35,222 bases of DNA from contig PMUP01000088.1 of NCBI GenBank assembly GCA_003166865.1, positions 1 through 35,222 on the forward strand, in the 5' to 3' direction. The notes beneath the pieces are model-generated. The model had not been told where the DNA came from. It saw only the letters and a program-made list of their open reading frames with translations, and made no database searches. The DNA comes from Bryobacterales bacterium. GTDB taxonomy: Bacteria > Acidobacteriota > Terriglobia > Bryobacterales > Bryobacteraceae. This document shows, one piece after another, positions 1-7,288 of the stretch (positions are counted from its first letter, which is position 1; each line of letters starts with the position of its first letter). The position numbers and the translations under genes are program-made.

Positions 1-1047
1 TTGGGCGATGGGCCCGCGCCTCCGTTCACTCTGCTGCGCCCGGCCACGCATCCCCTGGATGTAAGTCGCGCTACTTTCGATCTTTCAAGCCGCATCGCGG
101 ACAATCTCTTCTGGCTTGGCCGGTACACCGAACGGGTGGAGGCCGCGGTCCGGATCACGCGCGCTATCTTGTCGCGCTTTTTCCAGGAGGAGGACGGCGC
201 GCGCGCCGCGGGTTTGAAAGCCGGATTGGAGATATTGACAGCTCTTGGTTACATCTCGGGAGAACGGCCGTCCGCCGCCGAAAAGGAAGTGCTTGCGCTG
301 GTGTACAAGCCAGCCGCCTCCAATGGCCTGGTTTGGAACATCCATCAAGTGCGGCGTGTCGCGTGGTTGCTGCGCGACCGCATCTCGGTGGACGCCTGGC
401 TCATCTTGAATCAGCTCGACCAGCAATTCTCCACGCAACCGCCTTCCGACGAATTTCGCGTCAGCGCCGCGCAGGACCGGCTGAATCGCGCGATTATCAC
501 GCTTTCGGCTTTCGGCGGCCTGGTGATGGAGAGTATGACGCGCGGGGATGGCTGGCGTTTTCTCGACATCGGCCGCCGGTTGGAGCGCGCCATTCAAATG
601 GTGCAGCTGCTGCGCCATGGTATGCCGCAAGAGGGCTCGGGCGGCGCCGGTGTGCTGGAAGCGATTCTGGAGATGGCCGACAGCTCCATCACCTATCGCT
701 CGCGCTATTTGACGTCCGTGCAAGTCGATCTGGTTCTGGATCTGCTGCTGGTGGACGAAGCCAATCCGCGTTCCATTGCGTTTCAGCTGGCACGCTTGCG
801 CGAGCATATCCGCGAGCTTCCTGGCAGCAAAACTTCCATCCGGCGGCCCGCGGAAGAGCGCATGGCGCTGTCGCTGCTCAACACCGTGCAACTTATCGAC
901 GTGCGCGAGCTGGCCCGCTCCAACGGGCACCGCGCGGCGGAGGTTCGGGAAGCTCTGCTCGGCAAACTGATCGCGGACTTGGGCCTGCTTTCGGAAACAC
1001 TGACCCGCTCTTACTTCAGCCACGCGGCGCAGTCGCGGCGCCTCTGA
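1..1047 (+). CDS. Alpha-E domain protein (DUF403), probably C-terminal part of a circularly permuted ATP-grasp/alpha-E fusion; 5' end outside window
   Basis: The frame is open from base 1, so the true start is probably outside the window. The first ~30 residues (PPFTLLRP...DVSRATFDL) read like the linker joining a circularly permuted ATP-grasp domain to an alpha-E domain. They are followed by the alpha-E signature SRIADNLFWLGRYTERVEAA (about residues 30-49) and a helical domain to the end. Stand-alone alpha-E proteins usually begin right at this motif, so the extra leader favours a fusion. The family is associated with peptide-ligase chemistry and almost always sits beside a transglutaminase-like protease, as here (9-base gap). 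The actual substrate is unknown. Family assignment is strong; the fusion is inferred from the linker alone. Confidence 0.85.
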   Translation: MGDGPAPPFTLLRPATHPLDVSRATFDLSSRIADNLFWLGRYTERVEAAVRITRAILSRFFQEEDGARAAGLKAGLEILTALGYISGERPSAAEKEVLALVYKPAASNGLVWNIHQVRRVAWLLRDRISVDAWLILNQLDQQFSTQPPSDEFRVSAAQDRLNRAIITLSAFGGLVMESMTRGDGWRFLDIGRRLERAIQMVQLLRHGMPQEGSGGAGVLEAILEMADSSITYRSRYLTSVQVDLVLDLLLVDEANPRSIAFQLARLREHIRELPGSKTSIRRPAEERMALSLLNTVQLIDVRELARSNGHRAAEVREALLGKLIADLGLLSETLTRSYFSHAAQSRRL

Positions 1048-1056
1048 GATACTTCC

Positions 1057-1920
1057 ATGAAGCTACTGGCCACGCACATCACTCGCTACTGGTACTCGGG
1101 GCCCGTCTCCATGTGCCATACCGAAGTGCATCTCAAGCCGCGTCCGCGCAAGAACCAAGACATCCTGGAATTTGGACTGGAGGTGAGTCCAACGCCGGAT
1201 TCCTTGCTCTCTCGTGAAGATTACTTTGGCAACGGAGTAACATTCTTCTCCATCGCCGAACCGCACCGGGAGCTGGTCATAACGTCAAGATGCCTGGCGA
1301 ATTTGGATGCGCTGGCGCCGCCCGCGCTCGAATTATCGCCCGCTTGGGAACAAGTGCGCGAGGAAGCCGCCGCGCGCGACACGCCTGAGACGTTTGAGGC
1401 TGGCCAGTTTGTTTTCGAATCGCAGTCCATTCGCGTCGGCGCGCCGTTCGCCCAATACGCCGCCGCCTCCTTCACCGCCGGCCGTCCATTCCTGAGCGCC
1501 GTGGAAGATCTCTCGCGCCGCATCTTCACCGAGTTCCACTACGATCGCCGCGCCACCACGATTGGGACTCCGGTGGATGAAGTGCTGGGCTCCCGCCGCG
1601 GCGTGTGCCAGGATTTCGCGCACTTGATGATCGCGTGCCTGCGGTCGCTCAAATTACCCGCGCGTTACGTGAGCGGCTACCTGCGCACCGGCCGGGATCT
1701 CACGGGTGCTGGCGCATCGCACGCTTGGGTTTCGGCCTGGTGCCCGGTGTTCGGTTGGCAGGATTTCGATCCGACGAACAATGTGATGCCGCGTGGCGAG
1801 CATTTTACAGTGGCGTGGGGCCGCGACTATTCCGACGTCTCACCGGTGAAAGGCGTGGCGCTGGGCGGCGGCGAGCAAGTGATCAGCGTGTCGGTAGATG
1901 TGTCGCCGCAGCCAGACTGA
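1057..1920 (+). CDS. Transglutaminase-like cysteine protease with bacterial transglutaminase N-terminal domain
   Basis: A 287-residue protein with an N-terminal beta domain of the Bact_transglu_N type (residues 1-85, YWYSGPVSMCHTEVHLKPRP) and a transglutaminase core. The catalytic triad can be read as Cys184 in RGVCQDFAH, His222 in ASHAWVSAW and Asp238 in WQDFDPTNN. Length and domain order are normal for the family. No signal peptide is visible, so it is probably cytoplasmic. It starts 9 bases after the alpha-E gene and is probably translated from the same mRNA, although no clear Shine-Dalgarno precedes the ATG. In this family the enzyme is thought to act as a protease or amidase paired with the ATP-grasp/alpha-E ligase; the substrate is not known. 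Confidence 0.92.
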   Translation: MKLLATHITRYWYSGPVSMCHTEVHLKPRPRKNQDILEFGLEVSPTPDSLLSREDYFGNGVTFFSIAEPHRELVITSRCLANLDALAPPALELSPAWEQVREEAAARDTPETFEAGQFVFESQSIRVGAPFAQYAAASFTAGRPFLSAVEDLSRRIFTEFHYDRRATTIGTPVDEVLGSRRGVCQDFAHLMIACLRSLKLPARYVSGYLRTGRDLTGAGASHAWVSAWCPVFGWQDFDPTNNVMPRGEHFTVAWGRDYSDVSPVKGVALGGGEQVISVSVDVSPQPD

Positions 1921-2023
1921 AATCCACGCGGCCAATTTGTTCACCACGCGCGGTCACCAAATGCCCGCCCGGCGCATCTAACCAACGCAAGGGAGCATTA
2001 CCATTCAACCTCTGTTAGATAAA

Positions 2024-3148
2024 TTGGCCCCGAAGCGGAAACGCAAGCCGGTAGCGGGTGGCCGCGCCTATTTCTGCCGCTGTGGGAGACCAGTCTTCTT
2101 TCGCAACAGCGTTTGCCTGGCTTGCAAGACTCCGCTCGGCTACGAACCGCATTTGCGGCAGGTGTTGCCTTTGGCGCCCGCATCCGAGCCCGAGCTTTGG
2201 CAACTCGCGACCGATGGCGTCAGCTCGGAAAAGTACCTGCGTTGCGCGAATTTGGACTCTTCAGCCGGTTGCAACTGGCTGGTCTTGGAACAAGACGCGG
2301 CCGACAACCCGCGCAAATTGTGCATCGCGTGCCGCCTCAACAGGACCATTCCGGACCTTTCCGTGCCCGAGAATGGGGTGTTGTGGGGCCGCGTGGAAGC
2401 AGCCAAACGCCGCCTGGTCTCGTCGCTGATCGCGCTGAATCTTCCCGTGGACTCGCGCGTGGACCAGGACACCCAGCGCGGATTGGCCTTCGATTTTCTG
2501 AGTTCCCCGCCCGAGGGTCCGCGCGTGTTGACGGGCCATGCCGATGGGATTATCACCATCAACATCGAAGAGGCCAATGATTCCGCGCGCGAGCGCATTC
2601 GCGAGGAATTGCGCGAGCCGTATCGCACTCTGCTCGGTCACCTGCGGCACGAAGCTGGGCACTATTATTGGGGTCGTCTCATTGCCGGGTCAACGTGGCT
2701 GGACGATTTCCGTACGCTGTTCGGCGATGAGCGGCAGGATTACGCCGCCGCGCTACAACGCAACTACCAGCAGGGTCCGCTGCCAGGCTGGGAGCAACAG
2801 TACGTCAGCGCCTATGCCAGCGTGCATCCGTGGGAAGACTGGGCGGAAACGTGGGCGCACTATCTGCACATCGTGGATGTCTTAGATACCGCTCTCAGCT
2901 TCGGCCTGGATTTTCGCAAGCTCGAAATGGAGATCGAACCATTCAACCGCGAGGCGTTGTTTCGCCCAAATGAGGCCGGCGCCAAGCGCTTTCTCGCGGT
3001 CCTGAACGCGTGGATCGAACTTACGGCTGTGTTGAACGAACTGTCCCGCAGCATGGGCCAGCCCGATCTCTATCCATTCGCGCTGCCGCATCCGGCAGTG
3101 GCCAAACTGCACTTCATTCACCTGGTAATCGCGCCGCCCGTTGATTAG
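2024..3148 (+). CDS. Putative zinc-binding metallopeptidase with N-terminal zinc ribbon (DUF2248-like)
   Basis: About 374 residues. The N-terminus carries a zinc ribbon (FCRCGRPVFF...CLACKTPLG) followed by more Cys pairs (CANLDSSAGC, KLCIACRLN). A gluzincin-like motif LRHEAGHYYW gives His209, Glu210 and His213, and a downstream acidic stretch HPWEDWAETWAHYLH probably supplies the third ligand. This family commonly sits beside alpha-E and transglutaminase genes, as here. The start is uncertain: the TTG at 2024 has no close ribosome site. AAGGGAG at 1989-1995 would instead suit a non-canonical ATT at 2003, or less well a CTG at 2012; the frame is closed by a TAA at 1979-1981. Family confidence is high; the physiological substrate is unknown. 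Confidence 0.85.
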   Translation: MAPKRKRKPVAGGRAYFCRCGRPVFFRNSVCLACKTPLGYEPHLRQVLPLAPASEPELWQLATDGVSSEKYLRCANLDSSAGCNWLVLEQDAADNPRKLCIACRLNRTIPDLSVPENGVLWGRVEAAKRRLVSSLIALNLPVDSRVDQDTQRGLAFDFLSSPPEGPRVLTGHADGIITINIEEANDSARERIREELREPYRTLLGHLRHEAGHYYWGRLIAGSTWLDDFRTLFGDERQDYAAALQRNYQQGPLPGWEQQYVSAYASVHPWEDWAETWAHYLHIVDVLDTALSFGLDFRKLEMEIEPFNREALFRPNEAGAKRFLAVLNAWIELTAVLNELSRSMGQPDLYPFALPHPAVAKLHFIHLVIAPPVD

Positions 3149-3204
3149 TCCAAAAGTTATTAACTTGGGAAGCCTCGCGAGCAGTGATCAGGCCGGGCGG
3201 TGGC

Positions 3205-3233
3205 TTTCCGACCGTCAGGCTTGGGTGTATACT
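3205..3233 (+). promoter_or_regulatory. Possible sigma70-type promoter for the small membrane protein gene
   Basis: A good -10 hexamer TATACT at 3228-3233 with a weak -35 TTTCCG at 3205-3210 (17-base spacing) precedes the gene starting at 3255. Only the -10 is convincing. Confidence 0.35.
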
Positions 3234-3242
3234 GCCCCCCAG

Positions 3243-3252
3243 TGGAGGTGAG
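3243..3252 (+). promoter_or_regulatory. Strong Shine-Dalgarno site
   Basis: GGAGGTGAGG lies a few bases before the ATG at 3255. It is one of the few strong ribosome sites in this window and fixes the start of the small membrane protein. Confidence 0.8.
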
Positions 3253-3254
3253 GA

Positions 3255-3677
3255 ATGACGAGTGAAGCCCGACTGATGTCAGGCATAACTTTGATCACGG
3301 TGCCCACGATTCAGTACGGCGGATATTTTCTGCTGACCTCACTGATGAACCGAAGCTCTGGCTACATGGACAACGCGCTGCGCCAAAACTTCTTTCGTGC
3401 AGGCCACGCCCATGCTGGGGTGATCGTTCTGCTCTCGCTGATCTGTCAACTCCTCGCCGATTCTGCCGCGTTGCCCGTGCCGCTGGTTTGGGTCATTCGG
3501 ATTGGGGTGCCGCTCTCTGCGATTCTCATTTCGGCGGGATTCTTCGTTTCAATGCCTTCGCCGAGCGCTACAGAGCCGAACGGGGCCGTTGCTCTGATCT
3601 ATATCGGAGCTATCACACTGGCAATCGGCGTTTTGATGCTCGGAATCGGTCTATTGCGAGCGCCGCAAACAAACTAA
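3255..3677 (+). CDS. Small polytopic membrane protein of unknown function
   Basis: A 140-residue protein with about four hydrophobic segments (roughly residues 10-28, 53-70, 76-95 and 112-134). Between the first two lies a polar stretch containing RAGHAHAGV, whose two histidines next to a membrane segment could bind a metal or haem; that is only a suggestion. I do not recognise a named family. The start is well supported by a strong ribosome site. The gene converges on the long minus-strand gene that follows, and their 3' ends overlap by four bases. It appears to be a single-gene transcription unit with its own promoter. Confidence 0.75.
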   Translation: MTSEARLMSGITLITVPTIQYGGYFLLTSLMNRSSGYMDNALRQNFFRAGHAHAGVIVLLSLICQLLADSAALPVPLVWVIRIGVPLSAILISAGFFVSMPSPSATEPNGAVALIYIGAITLAIGVLMLGIGLLRAPQTN

Positions 3678-6600
3678 TTAGTCTGCAGGTGAAACGGATC
3701 GGCCCCGATGGTCCCCTCCAGCTCGCGCAAGTAGGCCGGCGCGCTCACTCGCGCCAGTTGCGAGCGCGCTTCTTCGGTGTTCGCGCAAGCGGCTTCAAGT
3801 GATCCCACATGGCGCGTCCACAAAGCAATGTCGCGTGCTTGTTTGACGGCCAGGCGTTCGCGATACCAGTCGCTCGCGAGCATGGCCTCTCGCGCGAAGA
3901 GTCCGCGGATTTCGGGAGCATCCACGCCCAAGCCTTCGTACGAGCCCTGCGCCATGATGTGCAGCAGCGCGCGCAGCGGCGGACATGCGGCGTTGACGCT
4001 GCCGTCTTCGAAATATTGGAGAGCCACGCGAGTCTGTGTTTCGACGATCGCGTCGACTCCGGCCGCGAATTGCGCGAGGTCCTGTTTCTCCGGCTGCAGC
4101 ATTTCGCCCGGGAAGACCGCATCCGGCGTTTCGAATATCCGGCCCAGGAAATGATCGGCAAACCGCTCCGTGATGCGGTAGCCGAGCCGGCTTGCCAGCA
4201 CCGTGCGGCCGCGCAGGCAGAAGTCGCGGACCTTTTCCAGATAGCCGTGGGCCTTCAAGAATTCGGGATCGCGCTCGTGCACGCGCATGCGGCACCAGAT
4301 TTCAGGAACCAGCAAGCTGATGTCGTGATCCACGCGAAAATGCGGACCCACGAATCCGGCCGATGTCGTGAAGCCAGCGTAGCCGGTCACAATCGCGGAA
4401 ACCAACGCATTGTTTAGATCCACCACCGGCCACAAAGCATTAAAGGGCCCCTTGGTCAGCGCGCCTTCGCTGCCGAATCCGGTGGTGGCGGGCGATTTCC
4501 CGGTGAGGCTGGAAACGAAGTCCATGAACAACTCGGGCAGTTCTTGGTAGTGGATAGGTCCATAAGCCGCGAGGGGCGGCGTGCCGGCTTTCGCATCGGC
4601 GGGGCTGTTCCTGCGTCCCGCGAGCACCGCGTTCACGGGCTGATAAACAGGGCGTGTGGAGGGGATCTCACGCTCCAAACGCGCCGCGATCTCCGCCAGG
4701 TAAGAATCGCGCGGATTCACCAGATCGGGCCGCGGCTGCAAATAGCGCGGATTTGTGGAGGGCGCTCCATTGACGACGCGCGGATGCGCCGAAGATACAA
4801 CGTAATCCGCCTGTGGATCGTGAAGGAAACTTTCCAGCCGTTGCTTCATCGGCTCGGTGTATCGATCGAACTCCACCACGTGATCCACCAATGCGCGCGC
4901 CTGCTCGGCATCGAACGCTTCGTAGTTCGAAAAGAAATTGCCCAGGCTTGCAATGTCGGCCTCGGCTTGGCGGTCGGCGCCGCGGCGCACCGCGTCATCC
5001 GGCCTTTGAAAAAGGCGCTGTTCGCAGTTGGCCACCAGCTTCACGCTCGGGTTTGGATATTCCGGATCGAGATCGCTTAGACTCTCGCGCGGCAAAACCA
5101 CGGAAGCGGTGATGTCGTCCTCGACCGCGACTTTGTCCGCCGGATGAAAATCCGGGCGCAGCTTGTAAATGCGCCAGGCGCCGCCGGGATCGAAACCCAC
5201 CCGCAGATAATTGCTCACCAGCGGCTGGTTCTCAAACTTCAGCTCATGCCCGAGAAAACCGTTGATGCGATCCACCGTGAAGTGCTCGCGCCAATTATTC
5301 CCCCACTCCGGCTGATAGTAGCGCTTCACGGTGAACAGAAGCTGCCGGATAGTTTGCGGGAGCTGCCGCACCCAGGCGTTATGTTCGTCGGTGTACTCGG
5401 GTGAAGCGGTCATCAATTGAATCACTGAACCAAGCGTGCGCTCAGGGCTCAGGATCGGCCGCCGCGTTCGCGCATCGGGAGCGCGCCGCCGGTAGATCGC
5501 GGAAAAATCGCGCTCAAAAATCTCGGCCACCTGATCCATGTCGCGATGGTAATCTTTGACGAACACCGGTCCCTTGAGCAGCGCGTTTGCGATGGATTTC
5601 GAGATCTCGGATTTGCCGCCGCCCGACACCGTGCAGGGCTTGTGGCACAGCGTTCCACGCGGCCGCGCGCCGACCAGTCTCCAAGCTGTCCCACCGTGTT
5701 GCTTCTCCAAGCGGATGCGGAAGCCGGATGGAAGGAAGTACGTGGCGTCGTTGTGTAGCGTCAGTTGCTCATCGCGATCGCCCCGCCGCCACGTAATAGT
5801 TCCCTCCAAAACGTTAAACACCGAATCCTCAGGCGCATAATAAATGTCGGAAAAGCGCTTGTCCTTCGCATATCCCTCCGGCCGCGGCTCCGCGAGATCG
5901 CCCAACAAACAGATCGCATCGGAGTATTTCGCTTTCTTCAAGCTGACCGTTCGGCCGGCATGAAACTCCTGGCCGAGAACATACGTCGCGAACGCAATGG
6001 CGCCGCCCGCGTGCTCCTCCTCACACAGCCCGAACAGATTCGCCGCAAAGCTGATCTGCGTCTTCACTTCTTTCTTGCAGTATCCGTAGTAATTGTCCGC
6101 GAGAATGGTGACCATCACGCCGCGCTGATCGCGGCACGTGATCTTGAACGCGGAGCCGCCGTTGTACCTTTCGTCTTCGGTCTCCCAGCACATCCCGTCG
6201 CGGCGCTGGCGATCGGTAGCTTCGCTCGCGTGCGGCAGGCCGATGTCTTTCTTCCTGATCCCTACCAAGTGCGGCGCCAGGATCACGCAGCCCGTGTGGC
6301 CGGTCCAATGCAAAGTATCCAGCGCGGCATCGTTCTCGGGAAGATACGGATCGCCGCCATTGCCGAAAATGCTTTCGACGAAATCGAGATTGCTGACCAG
6401 GCTACCCGGCGCAATGAAGCGGATCTCCATTGTTTTTTCCGGATCCCGTCCAGAAGCCGGACACACCAGCGGCCGCAGCAAGAGCGACATGAAGCAGCGC
6501 ACCAGCTCGTCCTGATCGGCGGTGAACGGGAGCACCATCATGCTGGCCGGCGGATCAAGCGCGGCGGCCCACAATGCAGCGAAAGCCTGCTTTGGAACCG

Positions 6601-6997
6601 CGATTTTATCCGCGGGAACCGGCAGCCCGCCCTCGGCGATGTGAAACAGACCTTGCGTGGTGCGCTTGTCGCTCTTCGGATTGTGCAGCACGCCTTGCGC
6701 GACGCGATAGGACTGGAGACATGGCGAGCTAAAAACGTCGGCGCTCGCGGGCAGCGACATACTGCGCGCCATGCCTTCGCGGTCCAGCACGAAGCTATTG
6801 ACAGGTAGCCGTGCGGCGCCGTTGGGACAGACATCGCGCAGGTAGCTATCGAGGAACGATCGAACGCGCGTGTCCGCCGGGCAAAGCCGATTGCCCAGCT
6901 GTCCGAGCGCCGCGAGCTTCAGGTTGATATAACGGACCAGTTCCAGGCTGCGGTCGGTGGACGGTTTTGCCAAAGTGGCCACGGCGGCGGCAGGCAT
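3674..6997 (-). CDS. Probable PPi-type phosphoenolpyruvate carboxykinase (large ~1100-residue family)
   Basis: A 1107-residue soluble protein. From memory of family hallmarks it matches the large diphosphate-dependent PEP carboxykinases described in Entamoeba and propionibacteria, often annotated as hypothetical. These interconvert PEP plus CO2 and oxaloacetate using PPi/Pi instead of a nucleotide. Conserved-looking blocks are VLHNPKSDKRTTQG near the N-terminus, NLDFVESIFGN, GYCKKEVKTQIS, a P-loop-like SGGGKSEISKS (Lys462, Ser463), and LTGKSPATTGFGSEG (Lys834). The start is supported by GGAG at 7007-7010, nine bases before the ATG. It is divergent from the GAF-glucan phosphorylase gene, which fits central carbon metabolism. 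It has no signal peptide or TM segment. If the identification is wrong, it is still clearly one intact, conserved large enzyme. Confidence 0.6.
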   Translation of the reverse strand: MPAAAVATLAKPSTDRSLELVRYINLKLAALGQLGNRLCPADTRVRSFLDSYLRDVCPNGAARLPVNSFVLDREGMARSMSLPASADVFSSPCLQSYRVAQGVLHNPKSDKRTTQGLFHIAEGGLPVPADKIAVPKQAFAALWAAALDPPASMMVLPFTADQDELVRCFMSLLLRPLVCPASGRDPEKTMEIRFIAPGSLVSNLDFVESIFGNGGDPYLPENDAALDTLHWTGHTGCVILAPHLVGIRKKDIGLPHASEATDRQRRDGMCWETEDERYNGGSAFKITCRDQRGVMVTILADNYYGYCKKEVKTQISFAANLFGLCEEEHAGGAIAFATYVLGQEFHAGRTVSLKKAKYSDAICLLGDLAEPRPEGYAKDKRFSDIYYAPEDSVFNVLEGTITWRRGDRDEQLTLHNDATYFLPSGFRIRLEKQHGGTAWRLVGARPRGTLCHKPCTVSGGGKSEISKSIANALLKGPVFVKDYHRDMDQVAEIFERDFSAIYRRRAPDARTRRPILSPERTLGSVIQLMTASPEYTDEHNAWVRQLPQTIRQLLFTVKRYYQPEWGNNWREHFTVDRINGFLGHELKFENQPLVSNYLRVGFDPGGAWRIYKLRPDFHPADKVAVEDDITASVVLPRESLSDLDPEYPNPSVKLVANCEQRLFQRPDDAVRRGADRQAEADIASLGNFFSNYEAFDAEQARALVDHVVEFDRYTEPMKQRLESFLHDPQADYVVSSAHPRVVNGAPSTNPRYLQPRPDLVNPRDSYLAEIAARLEREIPSTRPVYQPVNAVLAGRRNSPADAKAGTPPLAAYGPIHYQELPELFMDFVSSLTGKSPATTGFGSEGALTKGPFNALWPVVDLNNALVSAIVTGYAGFTTSAGFVGPHFRVDHDISLLVPEIWCRMRVHERDPEFLKAHGYLEKVRDFCLRGRTVLASRLGYRITERFADHFLGRIFETPDAVFPGEMLQPEKQDLAQFAAGVDAIVETQTRVALQYFEDGSVNAACPPLRALLHIMAQGSYEGLGVDAPEIRGLFAREAMLASDWYRERLAVKQARDIALWTRHVGSLEAACANTEEARSQLARVSAPAYLRELEGTIGADPFHLQTN

Positions 6998-7075
6998 GGT
7001 GTTCGACTCCGTTCAGAAATTTCGGGGACAAACACGTGGTCCGTGGTCGCTCCACAAGGCGCGGCAGGGAAGTAC

Positions 7076-7092
7076 TGTACCAGCTTAGTACA
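7076..7092. promoter_or_regulatory. Inverted repeat TGTAC-N7-GTACA in the divergent intergenic region
   Basis: Arms at 7076-7080 and 7088-7092 form a short perfect dyad between the putative PEP carboxykinase and the glucan phosphorylase genes. It could be an operator, but with 5-base arms it may be chance. Confidence 0.25.
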
Positions 7093-7127
7093 TACCTCAT
7101 TGTCTGATTCAGAGTGCTCTGCCCGAT

Positions 7128-7156
7128 TTGCCGCCAGCCACCGATCCGCATAGACT
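7128..7156 (+). promoter_or_regulatory. Candidate promoter of the GAF-glucan phosphorylase gene
   Basis: TTGCCG at 7128-7133 and TAGACT at 7151-7156 are separated by exactly 17 bases. Each matches the sigma70 consensus at four of six positions. The predicted leader to the ATG at 7289 is about 125 bases. Confidence 0.4.
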
Positions 7157-7288
7157 AGATAGGTAACCAATCGCCCTCCGACTGCCCGGAAGCAGTCGCG
7201 CCCCAAGTTCGCGCGGTTGGCCGTTGATGTCATAACCGTGTCGTTTGACGCTCAGGGATCAAGTGTCTCACGACAGGGAGTTTCGACT

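Noticed and set aside
85-1023. 312-residue minus-strand frame opposite the alpha-E gene
   Set aside because: The alpha-E motif on the plus strand is clear; the antisense frame is a GC-codon artefact.
1882-2013. Minus-strand mini-frame reading LRWLDAPGGHLVTARGE and onward, about 40 residues
   Set aside because: It looks somewhat protein-like and could be a gene remnant, but it is too short, has no family match I know, and partly overlaps the transglutaminase gene.
5765-6808. 347-residue plus-strand frame inside the putative PEP carboxykinase
   Set aside because: Shadow of a long conserved coding sequence, rich in Arg and Ala and without recognisable domains.
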